Shown here: positions 1 through 6,573 of the stretch, piece after piece | How the letters are laid out: each line of letters starts with the position of its first letter | Numbering within the stretch: position 1 is the stretch's first letter | Source of the DNA: JBLNDG01 sp050261415 | Lineage (GTDB): Bacteria > Bacillota > Clostridia > Lutisporales > Lutisporaceae | NCBI GenBank assembly: GCA_050261415.1 | Contig: JBLNDG010000210.1 | Span: forward strand, 1-7,053 | Length of the DNA: 7,053 nucleotides | Reading direction: 5' to 3' | Program-made: the position numbers and the translations under genes | The notes under the pieces: generated by a model | Databases searched by the model: none | Told to the model about the DNA's origin: nothing | Seen by the model: the letters and a program-made list of their open reading frames with translations, nothing else

Positions 1-287
1 TCTCTCGGCTGGCTCATTTGATTGAAGAGTTTAGATTTCCCGATTTTCCGCACGGTCATCGACTTACCCCGCCGCTAATGTGCTTTACTTGTGCAATTTC
101 GGCCTGTTAATCCGTCTATGGTCTTCTCAGTTCGCATCAGCACTCCCGGGGAAGGACTTACACCTTCGAGAATTTAGCAACATTTCCAGACTCTCGAATC
201 GTCTTATCGCAATATCGTATTCGCTATCCTTATCACGTTGAAAAGAGGAAGCCTCTTGACTTCCTCTGATGCGACTGCCTGTCGCAC
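1..287 (-). mobile_element. 5' part of a group II intron (probably group IIC), cut by the left window edge
   Basis: Read on the minus strand, this stretch starts GTGCGAC at 287, matching the GUGYG start of group II introns. It begins directly after the T-tract of an intrinsic terminator, the insertion site typical of group IIC introns. It has no open frame worth calling but is rich in hairpins: GCGAC/GTCGC (271-285), GAGGAAG/CTTCCTC (245-266), TTCGAGA/TCTCGAA (165-171 with 192-198), and a GAAGG-TGTAAGT-CCTTC stem-loop (151-167). The last resembles the GGG-UGAGAGU-CCC loop I recall in the 5' domain of the Oceanobacillus IIC intron. These should be domain I and perhaps II. The reverse transcriptase of domain IV and the 3' end would lie outside the window on the left. 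A minus-strand ATG at 57-59 opens 19 codons to the edge, but 228 nt from the 5' end seems early for domain IV, so I do not call it. No reverse transcriptase residue is visible, so the element class rests on RNA features and site context. An unrelated structured RNA is the main alternative. Confidence 0.62.
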
Positions 288-318
288 AAAAAGCAGCTGC
301 TATATAAATAGCAGCTGC
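288..318 (-). terminator. Intrinsic terminator of the chemotaxis receptor gene
   Basis: On the minus strand a perfect 11-bp stem (308-318 pairing with 293-303, arms GCAGCTGCTAT and ATAGCAGCTGC) with a 4-nt loop is followed by five T's (292-288). It starts 14 bases after the stop codon of the receptor gene. The plus strand has no T-run after the stem, so it acts on the minus strand only. The putative group II intron begins immediately after the fifth T. Confidence 0.9.
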
Positions 319-332
319 CAAAATACATTTAT

Positions 333-2156
333 TTATACTGTAAAAGCAGCTATTGCCTGCTCCAGCTTGCGAGAAAGTGCTACAAGATTTTCTGTTGCAG
401 AAATAATTTCTTCGATAGATGCTGTCTGCTCCTCTGAAGATGCTGTGACTTCTTCAGTGCTTGCAGCATTCTCCTCAGCAATACATGCAATATCATTTAT
501 AACCTCTGTTACTGAATCCGCGTCCTGTTTCAACGCCACCGCAACCTTTGCAGTTTCCTGCATCTTGCCGTTAACCAGGCTTACAGATTCCTTGATTCCG
601 TCAAAAGCTTTTATGGTATCGTCCATAGCGCTTTCCTGGTTTTTCACAATTGTGTTTGCAGTACCCATTTCAGTTACGGATTTGGCAACGCCAGCCTGAA
701 TATCCTTAATAATCGAGCCTATTTCGTGAGTTGCCTGACTGGACTGTTCAGCCAGCTTCCTTACCTCGTCAGCAACAACGGCAAACCCCTTTCCCATTTC
801 TCCGGCTCTTGCCGCTTCTATAGCTGCATTCAAGGCCAACAGGTTTGTCTGTTCTGCAATCTCGTTGATTACTTGTATTATCTGTCCAATCTTTCGTGAC
901 TTCTCAGACAGATCTGAAATCGTTTCGTTTATGCTTGCATAGGATTGCTTGGTTTCATCTACCTTTGCCTTCTGATAAGCTACTGCTTCCGAGCCTGTCT
1001 CAATAATCTGCATAGCATTTACAGTCAAGTCTCCGGATTCAGTTGTATTGTCTACTACATATTTCAATCTCTCAACAATTTCAACAACCGCATTGCTCCC
1101 ATTCTGTGCATTCTGGGCCTGGTCTCCTGCACCCTTTGCAATATCCGATATAGTTTCCGCCACAGATTCTGAAGCTCTTCCAACTTCACTTACAGCTTTC
1201 GTTACCTGTTCCGATGAGGTTGCTACGGTCTCGCCGAGCTCCTTTACGCCGACAACCACAGCCCTGATTTTACCCATCAGGTTATTAAAGCTCTCAATCA
1301 ACTGTCCCAACTCATCCTTGCTATGTACTGTGCCTTGAACAGTGAGGTCTCCGCTTTCCGCTTTGGCTATTAGTGACTTCATCTGACTGATAAAGTTGGA
1401 TATACTCTTATATGTACTGATTATTAAGAAAGTAAAGAACAGGGTTAATAAAATGCTTACAGACATTATTGCACCAAGCCCCTGCAATACGCTTTGGGCA
1501 TCCCGGCCGGCCTGCTTAATAAGGCCTTTTGCTACACTGTCTGCTTCTTCTTCTATACTTGCAACCAGTTTATCCATATCCTCCATTGGTATTTTATCCA
1601 CATCCCTTATCAATATATCCACTGCTTTATAGCTTTCAGAATTAGCCGGGTCATAGCTCTGAATAGCCGTAGTATAACGGCTTTGCAGGTGCTGATGTGA
1701 AGCTAATGCATTTTCCGCCAATGCTGAAGCATTCATATTCATCTTTTTTAAATCCGCAGCCAACTGTGTGAGCTGATCATCTACAGCCTTACCCTCGTCA
1801 TTGAATGCTTTCAGATTTTGGTCGTAAAGACTGGGGGAGGTGCCCCTAAGCAATATTCCTTCAACTGCCTGTATCTGATTTTTATAATGTATCTGTGCAT
1901 CCTTGACATCATTTATGAGGTTCATATACATCTGAGCCGTTTCCAGTCTGTCATTGGCTTTTGTATTTATTCTGTTCAATGAAAGCCATGAAAAACTTCC
2001 GAGTGTCAGGATAATGATTATAACGACTATTACCAAAACAAACAGTCTTCTTCCTATACTCTGACCACCCTTTGCTTTTACTCTAACTTTTGCTTTAGGT
2101 TCTTTGACCTTTTTAGGCTCCTTAGGTTGTTTCATCTGCTTCGGTTTCTTGAACAA
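333..2156 (-). CDS. Transmembrane methyl-accepting chemotaxis protein
   Basis: A chemoreceptor that senses an outside signal and controls the CheA/CheW kinase, and so swimming direction. With the TTG start at 2156 it has 607 residues. In order: a basic Lys/Pro-rich cytoplasmic tail (about 1-30), membrane helix 1 (39-58), an extracytoplasmic region of about 168 residues, predicted helical and of four-helix-bundle type (59-226), membrane helix 2 (227-247), a HAMP linker (about 249-301, with DELGQLIESFNNL), and the signalling coiled coil (about 315-607). The kinase-contact hairpin tip is canonical: EQTNLLALNAAIEAARAGE, then GKGFAVVADEVRKLAEQS (about 434-471). Tip-to-end arm lengths suggest a 40H or 44H receptor. 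There is no NWETF-type CheR tether at the C-terminus, which ends AIAAFTV. An in-frame TTG two codons upstream (2162) is less likely, since it sits one base from the AGGAGGG sequence. The gene stands alone, so the ligand cannot be inferred. Confidence 0.95.
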   Translation of the reverse strand: MFKKPKQMKQPKEPKKVKEPKAKVRVKAKGGQSIGRRLFVLVIVVIIIILTLGSFSWLSLNRINTKANDRLETAQMYMNLINDVKDAQIHYKNQIQAVEGILLRGTSPSLYDQNLKAFNDEGKAVDDQLTQLAADLKKMNMNASALAENALASHQHLQSRYTTAIQSYDPANSESYKAVDILIRDVDKIPMEDMDKLVASIEEEADSVAKGLIKQAGRDAQSVLQGLGAIMSVSILLTLFFTFLIISTYKSISNFISQMKSLIAKAESGDLTVQGTVHSKDELGQLIESFNNLMGKIRAVVVGVKELGETVATSSEQVTKAVSEVGRASESVAETISDIAKGAGDQAQNAQNGSNAVVEIVERLKYVVDNTTESGDLTVNAMQIIETGSEAVAYQKAKVDETKQSYASINETISDLSEKSRKIGQIIQVINEIAEQTNLLALNAAIEAARAGEMGKGFAVVADEVRKLAEQSSQATHEIGSIIKDIQAGVAKSVTEMGTANTIVKNQESAMDDTIKAFDGIKESVSLVNGKMQETAKVAVALKQDADSVTEVINDIACIAEENAASTEEVTASSEEQTASIEEIISATENLVALSRKLEQAIAAFTV

Positions 2157-2163
2157 AGCCAAT

Positions 2164-2170
2164 CCCTCCT
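2164..2170 (-). promoter_or_regulatory. Ribosome binding site deciding the chemoreceptor start
   Basis: Minus-strand AGGAGGG. It lies 7 bases before the TTG at 2156-2154 but only 1 base before the TTG at 2162-2160, which favours the downstream start. Confidence 0.75.
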
Positions 2171-2173
2171 TTT

Positions 2174-2672
2174 AAAAAAATATTACATAATATAGTATAT
2201 CTAATACAGAGGAACTTTTCTACAACTTTCTACTAATATTTACACATTTTTATAAATTTTTATAAATAAGTATTTGTTAACATAAAAAAGGCTTCTATTG
2301 AAGCATTATACTGCAAAAATTGCATGTTCCTTTGCCAATATTATAAAAAAAGGTTCAGTTTAAGCGAATGCATTATATATTCCTGCTCAGGCAACAAAAT
2401 ATTACCCCTTTTCCAAATAACATATTTATACCATTAAATTCGCTATAAATATGAACTGTTACCGATTTATTCGTATGCTATATCATCAGGCATTGCTCGG
2501 ATGCACTGTCCGACACTTATTATCAATAAGATAATTTTAATACAAGCACTCGAATACATATACTTTTACCTACTAGCAGAATAAAATAGATATAGAGAAG
2601 CAGTAATATTATCGGCATACCGCATGACCTAAACAATTTCATGCAGTATACGTGAATTAAACAATACTATAT
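2174..2672. other. Long AT-rich divergent intergenic region, no gene seen
   Basis: About 500 bases separate the divergent chemoreceptor and small membrane protein genes, and must hold both promoters. I see no convincing -35/-10 pair for either gene. A minus-strand GCCGATAA (2609-2616) equals the -10 of sigma-28 promoters, which often drive chemotaxis genes, but it lacks a TAAA at the right distance and is 450 bases upstream. A minus-strand hairpin with a 5-bp stem followed by CTTTTTT lies at 2284-2304. Small palindromes occur at 2382-2391 (CCTGCTCAGG) and around 2497-2513 (TCGGA/TCCGA). No tRNA and no riboswitch of a class I can recognise by eye is present on either strand. Confidence 0.6.
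2284..2304 (-). terminator. Weak terminator-like hairpin in the chemoreceptor leader
   Basis: On the minus strand GCTTC-AATA-GAAGC (2304-2291) is followed by CTTTTTT (2290-2284). The stem has only five pairs, so it is weak. It lies about 130 bases upstream of the chemoreceptor start and ends no visible gene. It could be an attenuator in a long leader, or chance in AT-rich DNA. Confidence 0.3.
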
Positions 2673-2680
2673 GGGAAGGG
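2673..2680 (+). promoter_or_regulatory. Ribosome binding site deciding the start of the small membrane protein
   Basis: GGGAAGGG ends 5 bases before the ATG at 2686. It overlaps the ATG at 2671, which therefore has no binding site of its own upstream, so the 2686 start is preferred. Confidence 0.6.
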
Positions 2681-2685
2681 ATAGA

Positions 2686-3105
2686 ATGAATAATAATGTA
2701 GAAAAGGAAAAATTTGATTTGGAATTAATCCAGAAAGACAGAATAGGCAATATACTTTTTATTATTGGTATACTCTTTGCCTGGAGCGCATTGGATAAAC
2801 TGCAACAATCAATTACCGGGAAACAGACGCAGCAGTCACTGGATAATGCAGCATCCACTCCCCCGGAAAACCCGGCAAAAGCACTTGCCTTGTCAAATTG
2901 GATCTACCTTATTGCCGGTTTGATCTTTCTCACTACTGCATATGTTAGACTTAAGGAAGATATAGCCGTCATGTCGGAAAGCCCCTCTCCATCAAGTAAA
3001 AAACTGGTTACCGGACATAAAATAGTTACAATAGGCAATTTTTTTAAGACTATAGGCTATACAACAGCTGCTATAGGAAATGAAGTCATCGCCGCCAGTT
3101 CCTAG
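2686..3105 (+). CDS. Uncharacterised small membrane protein with two membrane helices
   Basis: I do not recognise this 139-residue protein and propose no function. An acidic/basic N-terminal stretch (1-19) precedes a hydrophobic helix (about 20-36, IGNILFIIGILFAWSAL). A polar loop rich in Q, S and P (37-69) follows, then a second helix (about 70-87, WIYLIAGLIFLTTAYV), a charged Ser/Pro linker (88-106), and a Gly-rich weakly hydrophobic C-terminal segment (113-137). The spacing IGN-x4-IG occurs at 20-28 and again at 116-124, followed by another IGN at 130-132, suggesting an internal repeat. There is no cleavable signal peptide or lipobox. The first in-frame ATG at 2671 would add five residues, but the ribosome binding site favours 2686. 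The gene is monocistronic, divergent from the chemoreceptor and convergent with nrdG. Its base composition resembles that of its neighbours. Coding status is supported by the binding site, the helix pattern and the downstream terminator. Confidence 0.75.
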   Translation: MNNNVEKEKFDLELIQKDRIGNILFIIGILFAWSALDKLQQSITGKQTQQSLDNAASTPPENPAKALALSNWIYLIAGLIFLTTAYVRLKEDIAVMSESPSPSSKKLVTGHKIVTIGNFFKTIGYTTAAIGNEVIAASS

Positions 3106-3206
3106 TACTTAGGTTCCAAGTACGACGTTTAACCGGTTATCCGCTTGCGTCCTCATCTTTACATATTATTTCTTTTATCGAACTTTTTGTCATGCTTCAG
3201 AACAGG

Positions 3207-3238
3207 AAAAAACGAGGGGGGAGCCCCATCGTTTTTTT
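3207..3238. terminator. Bidirectional intrinsic terminator between the small membrane protein gene and nrdG
   Basis: The core stem CGA-GGGG / CCCC-(A)-TCG (3213-3219 with 3224-3231, one bulged A at 3228, loop GGAG) is flanked by AAAAAA on the left and TTTTTTT (3232-3238) on the right. Each strand therefore reads stem plus U-tract. On the plus strand it ends the small membrane protein transcript. On the minus strand it ends the nrdR-nrdD-nrdG transcript and begins inside the nrdG stop codon. Confidence 0.9.
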
Positions 3239-3749
3239 AGCTTGCCTCTCTATACAGCTTTTTAATCACAGCCTTATTCTCCTTCAAGCTGCTTTTTACA
3301 TCAATTATCCTCTGGTTCCTGGAGCCCCTGTAGGTCAGGCTCAAATCCTTGAGTTCCTCAATATAGGGTCCGTCAATCAGCGTATCAATGAGCTTCAAAA
3401 GTTTTATTCGGCTTTCATTTTTACTTTCAAGCAGCTGTTCATACGTGTATCCGGTATAGCATACTATATCAATGTTTGCTTCTTTAAGCTTTTCTGCTAT
3501 TGCAATGAAGGGCTCCGCCTGAAGAAAAGGCTCGCCTCCCGAGAATGTAACCCCGTCTATGTATTTGCTGTTTCTTATATCTTCAAGAATGTTTTGAATA
3601 TCTACCGTATAACCCCCGCATAAATCATGAGTATCAGGGTTATGACAGCCTTTGCAACCATGGGTGCAGCCCTGGGCAAATATTACATATCTGAAACCGG
3701 GGCCGTCAACCACGCTCTCTTTTACAATACCGGCTAATCTCAGTTCCAT
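3237..3749 (-). CDS. nrdG: Anaerobic ribonucleoside-triphosphate reductase activating protein (radical SAM)
   Basis: NrdG is the iron-sulfur activase that cleaves S-adenosylmethionine to create the glycyl radical on NrdD. The protein has 170 residues, near the usual size. The radical-SAM cluster motif C-x3-C-x2-C is at Cys28, Cys32 and Cys35 (sequence CTHGCKGC, followed by HNP). The S-adenosylmethionine-binding SGGEP is at 70-74. The family's C-terminal signature is seen as DGPY (126-129) and YRGSRNQRIIDV (140-151). The ATG at 3749 is chosen because GGAGG lies 7 bases upstream. A longer frame from 3785 would add 12 residues but has no such site. It lies 82 bases after nrdD on the same strand, and the shared terminator overlaps its stop codon. 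The role is secure by motif and by its nrdD neighbour. Confidence 0.96.
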   Translation of the reverse strand: MELRLAGIVKESVVDGPGFRYVIFAQGCTHGCKGCHNPDTHDLCGGYTVDIQNILEDIRNSKYIDGVTFSGGEPFLQAEPFIAIAEKLKEANIDIVCYTGYTYEQLLESKNESRIKLLKLIDTLIDGPYIEELKDLSLTYRGSRNQRIIDVKSSLKENKAVIKKLYREAS

Positions 3750-3756
3750 ATTGATG

Positions 3757-3761
3757 CCTCC
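3757..3761 (-). promoter_or_regulatory. Ribosome binding site deciding the nrdG start
   Basis: Minus-strand GGAGG with a 7-base gap to the ATG at 3749. It sets the start there rather than at the upstream in-frame ATG at 3785. Confidence 0.8.
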
Positions 3762-3831
3762 AATATATTTCGCACTAAATCCCAAAATAGTTCAATAGTG
3801 TGAAACGTTTTCATTTGTTTATATCGGCCAC

Positions 3832-5853
3832 TTATACCGAATGCTTTACTCTGTCTGCCAGTTCAGCCTGTTTAGCATCATTGAACCTGTCTATTGTTGA
3901 CAAATAGCCGGTTATTCTTCTGATTCGCCTGATATCTTCACTTCCACATACTGTACATTCGTTGTCTATTATACCTGAAGCACCGCAGCTTCTGCATTCA
4001 TCTATTGGGAAGTTTATGCCTGCATAGCCTATGTCGCATTTTGCCATATGCCGTAACATTTTTTCAAAGGCCTGAATGTTATTTTTGGGTGAAGAAGGCA
4101 ATTCTATATAAGATATATGCCCTGCTGCACAAAGCTTGTGGAAGGGTCCCTCCTTCTCCATCTTTTCAAACGCACTGATTTCATAGTTCACAGGGATATG
4201 GAAGGAGTTTGTATAATATGCTTTATCGGTAACTCCCTTGATAACTCCAAATTCCTTTCTATCCTTCTCGATAAACCTTCCGCTTGTTCCCTCAGCAGGG
4301 GTTGCATAAGCCACAAAGTTTAGGTCATATTGTTCCGAGTAATAATCTGCAGCTTTTTTTATACCTTCAATAATCTGATAGCCCAGCTTCCATGCTTCCT
4401 CATCCTCGCCGTGGTGCTTCCCTGTAAGTACTATCAACGCTTCAGCAAGCCCGATAAAACCTATTGCCAAAGTACCGTTTTTTATTGCTTCTCTGATTTC
4501 ATCATAGTAACCCAGCTTTTCCGAGCCCATATACAGCTTCTGTCCCATAAGGAAAGGCAAATCCTTTACCTTAAGGCTGGCAATTACATTAAACCTGTGA
4601 ATAAGCTGTCTGCTGCACAAATCCAAAATGTTATTAAGCTCAACAAAAAATGCATCTACATCCCTTGTTCTTAACGCTATTTTGGGAAGGTTTATTGTTA
4701 CAGGAGCTATATTACCCCTGGCAGCAGACTTTTCTGCACCGTGCCTGTTAGCGATAACCCTTGTACGGCAGCCCATGTAAGCGACCTCTTCTCCATACTT
4801 CTTGTTAAAGCTGGCATCCATAAAGCTGAAGGTAGGGTTCATCCTTCTGGAAGATACATCCATAGCCAACTGGAACAAATCATAATTAGGGTCTTCCGGG
4901 TTCATGTTTATACCTTCCTTCAACCTGAAAACCAGGTTGGGGAATATCGGGCTTTCGCCTTTTCCCAATCCCTTGTCAAAAGCCTTCAACATTGCTTCGC
5001 TTACTTTCCTGCCTTCGGGAGTTATATCGGTACCCAGGTTTATACTGCTGAAGGGTACCTGTGCTCCCGCCCTGCTGTGCATTGTATTCAAATTGTATAC
5101 CAGGCCTTCCATTGCCTGGAATATCTCATCCTCTGTCGTGTCCGGGCATAGTTTTCTTATTACCTCCCCAATGCTCCTATCGAAGTGTGGGAAGCTCTGT
5201 CCGCCGAACATATCATTTTGGTTGCTCTGGAGTATTATAGCAGCCTGTGCTGTTGCCGAGGAAATTCTTTTAGGAGGCCTTATGTACCCGTAGCCTGTAT
5301 TGAAGCCATTGAGCAAAATACTTGTTAAATCTATCTGAAGGCAATTCAAAGTTTTGCCGTAATAGTCCAAATCATGTATGTGTATGTCACCATTTATGTG
5401 AGCCCTACTCATTTCTTCCGGTATGACATTGTTAAGATAATAATGCTTGCTGGCCGCCGAAGCTATCTGAAGCATCTTAGCAGAAGGCGAATTGCCTACA
5501 TTGGCATTCTCCCTACTGGTCTCCACCAGTATGTCCTTCACAATATCCATCAGTTCACTTTTTGTTTCTCTGATTCTTGTTCTCTTTGATCTGTACAATA
5601 TGTATGTTTTCGCAGTCTTGGCATGTCCAGTCTCAATCAGTACTTTTTCAACTGCGTCCTGAACCGTCTCTACATCGGGGATCTCATCCTTGATATGCTT
5701 ATAGAGATAGGAAATTACTCTTTCTGTAAGGTTTTCTGCAGTTTCATAATCTTCTCCGCCCACCTGTCGTGCTGCTTTGAATATGGCACTTGTAATTTTC
5801 TCCTTAGTAAAGTCAACTACTCTACCATCCCTTTTTCTAATCTTGGTGAACAT
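3832..5853 (-). CDS. nrdD: Anaerobic (class III) ribonucleoside-triphosphate reductase
   Basis: Reduces ribonucleoside triphosphates to deoxyribonucleotides without oxygen, using a glycyl radical installed by NrdG. At 673 residues it is full length. An N-terminal ATP-cone (about 1-92, starting IRKRDGRVVDF) gives allosteric activity control. The catalytic barrel follows, with HINGDIHIHDLDYY (152-165), Cys171 (NCLQ) and Cys362 (YMGCRTRV). By family position these are the likely active-site cysteines, Cys362 being the thiyl radical site. The C-terminal zinc site C-x2-C...C-x2-C is Cys620, Cys623, Cys633 and Cys636. The radical loop RRITGYLST places the glycyl radical at Gly649. Keeping both active-site cysteines suggests formate as electron donor, as in the E. 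coli/T4 type; this is inference. AGGGGG lies 7 bases before the ATG. nrdR ends 11 bases upstream, so the two genes are surely cotranscribed. No key residue is missing. Confidence 0.98.
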   Translation of the reverse strand: MFTKIRKRDGRVVDFTKEKITSAIFKAARQVGGEDYETAENLTERVISYLYKHIKDEIPDVETVQDAVEKVLIETGHAKTAKTYILYRSKRTRIRETKSELMDIVKDILVETSRENANVGNSPSAKMLQIASAASKHYYLNNVIPEEMSRAHINGDIHIHDLDYYGKTLNCLQIDLTSILLNGFNTGYGYIRPPKRISSATAQAAIILQSNQNDMFGGQSFPHFDRSIGEVIRKLCPDTTEDEIFQAMEGLVYNLNTMHSRAGAQVPFSSINLGTDITPEGRKVSEAMLKAFDKGLGKGESPIFPNLVFRLKEGINMNPEDPNYDLFQLAMDVSSRRMNPTFSFMDASFNKKYGEEVAYMGCRTRVIANRHGAEKSAARGNIAPVTINLPKIALRTRDVDAFFVELNNILDLCSRQLIHRFNVIASLKVKDLPFLMGQKLYMGSEKLGYYDEIREAIKNGTLAIGFIGLAEALIVLTGKHHGEDEEAWKLGYQIIEGIKKAADYYSEQYDLNFVAYATPAEGTSGRFIEKDRKEFGVIKGVTDKAYYTNSFHIPVNYEISAFEKMEKEGPFHKLCAAGHISYIELPSSPKNNIQAFEKMLRHMAKCDIGYAGINFPIDECRSCGASGIIDNECTVCGSEDIRRIRRITGYLSTIDRFNDAKQAELADRVKHSV

Positions 5854-5864
5854 TTAATTTCCCC

Positions 5865-6320
5865 CTATCTTTCGTTTATTAATTTAGTGAGCTCCTCCAG
5901 AAATGTATTTATATCCTTAAACTGTCTGTATACCGAGGCAAATCTTACATATGCCACATCGTCAATCTTTTTGAGTCTGTTCATAACCATTTCACCTATG
6001 CTCTTGCTGTTTATCTCCTTCTCCATCGAGTTGTACAATTCTTTCTCCACGTCATCCACCAGTGCTTCTATTTGTGCAATGGAAATAGGCCTTTTTTCAC
6101 AAGCTCGCAGTAACCCGTTCATAATTTTGCTTCTCTGGTATACCTCCCTGCTGCCGTCCTTTTTTACAATTATGAGTGGCATCTCTTCAATTTTCTCATA
6201 TGTTGTAAACCGTTTGCCGCATTGCTCACATTCTCTTCTTCTTCTTATCGCCGCCTCCTCATCCGTTGGTCTGGAGTCAACCACCTTACTTTCGCTGTAA
6301 CCACAATAGGGACATTTCAA
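5865..6320 (-). CDS. nrdR: Transcriptional repressor NrdR
   Basis: NrdR senses ATP/dATP and represses ribonucleotide reductase genes by binding paired NrdR boxes. With a TTG start at 6320 the protein has 151 residues, the normal family length. It begins MKCPYCG, as NrdR proteins do. The zinc ribbon is Cys3, Cys6, Cys31 and Cys34, with the conserved DSRPTDEEAAIRRRR and FTTYE around it. An ATP-cone follows (about 47-137, from PLIIVKKDGS to YVRFASVYRQF). A longer frame from the ATG at 6368 would add 16 residues outside the family alignment and has no ribosome binding site, whereas GGGGGAG precedes the TTG at good spacing. It is the first gene of nrdR-nrdD-nrdG and has NrdR-box-like sites in front of it, so it should regulate itself and the reductase together. 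Confidence 0.97.
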   Translation of the reverse strand: MKCPYCGYSESKVVDSRPTDEEAAIRRRRECEQCGKRFTTYEKIEEMPLIIVKKDGSREVYQRSKIMNGLLRACEKRPISIAQIEALVDDVEKELYNSMEKEINSKSIGEMVMNRLKKIDDVAYVRFASVYRQFKDINTFLEELTKLINER

Positions 6321-6326
6321 TACAAT

Positions 6327-6334
6327 CTCCCCCT
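6327..6334 (-). promoter_or_regulatory. Ribosome binding site deciding the nrdR TTG start
   Basis: Minus-strand AGGGGGAG, 6 bases before the TTG at 6320-6318. It supports the rare start codon that gives the canonical MKCPYCG N-terminus. Confidence 0.8.
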
Positions 6335-6422
6335 CTCGGCATCTAATCTTATTGTAATTGAATAACATGTCGTAAAAACAGGGTTTATAATACTATTTGT
6401 ATGAGACCTAATACCTATTTTT

Positions 6423-6438
6423 CAACAATATATTGTGC
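6423..6438. promoter_or_regulatory. NrdR box, strong site
   Basis: CAACAATATATTGTGC contains the perfect palindrome ACAATATATTGT and matches the known NrdR-box pattern (about ACACWATATATWGTGT) at roughly 13 of 16 positions. It sits about 100 bases upstream of nrdR, over the likely transcription start of the candidate promoter. Confidence 0.8.
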
Positions 6439-6441
6439 TCT

Positions 6442-6471
6442 CTTATATTTTAATATACACAATGTTGTAAA
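6442..6471 (-). promoter_or_regulatory. Candidate sigma-A promoter of the nrdR-nrdD-nrdG operon
   Basis: Minus-strand TTTACA (6471-6466) and TATAAG (6447-6442) with an 18-base gap. Transcription would start near 6435. One NrdR box would cover the -35 region and the other the start site, a sensible repression layout. The elements are imperfect and the region is AT-rich. Confidence 0.45.
6455..6470. promoter_or_regulatory. NrdR box, weaker second site
   Basis: ATACACAATGTTGTAA matches the NrdR-box pattern at about 10 of 16 positions. Aligned on its TTGT half it lies exactly 32 bases from the first box, three helical turns, as known for paired NrdR boxes. It overlaps the candidate -35 region. 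Alone it would be a weak call; the spacing gives it weight. Confidence 0.6.
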
Positions 6472-6573
6472 TCACTTCTATGATTTTTCATAATATTGGT
6501 ATTACGTATGTTTTCCTCCTCCAATCTTTTCTTATCTCTTTTTGTCACATATTTAAACTTTTTGCTAATTGAA

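Noticed and set aside
1..59. Minus-strand ATG at 57-59 opening a 19-codon frame to the left edge, with GGGG upstream
   Set aside because: It could be an intron-encoded reverse transcriptase start, but it is only 228 nt from the intron 5' end, earlier than domain IV is expected, and it shows no family motif.
127..321. 64-codon minus-strand open frame at the left
   Set aside because: It starts inside the terminator hairpin and runs into the intron-like RNA. It has no ribosome binding site and no recognisable protein features.
238..699. Plus-strand frame of 153 codons
   Set aside because: Antisense shadow of the conserved chemoreceptor signalling domain, with low-complexity Ser/Ala/Thr translation.
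2609..2616. GCCGATAA as a sigma-28 promoter for the chemoreceptor
   Set aside because: Exact -10 match, but no TAAA about 15 bases upstream and about 450 bases from the gene, so not called as a feature.
3105..3123. GTACTT-AGGTTCC-AAGTAC hairpin just after the small membrane protein
   Set aside because: Only six pairs and no T-run after it. The real terminator is at 3207-3238.
5623..6300. Plus-strand frame of 225 codons
   Set aside because: Antisense to the start of nrdD and nearly all of nrdR, both of which are secure by motif. It has no plausible ribosome binding site and its Ser/Phe/Leu-rich translation is typical of a shadow.
6489..6522. Strong minus-strand Shine-Dalgarno GGAGGAGG (6515-6522) in the PRC-nrdR spacer
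   Set aside because: No ATG, GTG or TTG follows at a usable distance. The next ATG is 23 bases away and opens only about 13 codons across the NrdR boxes.
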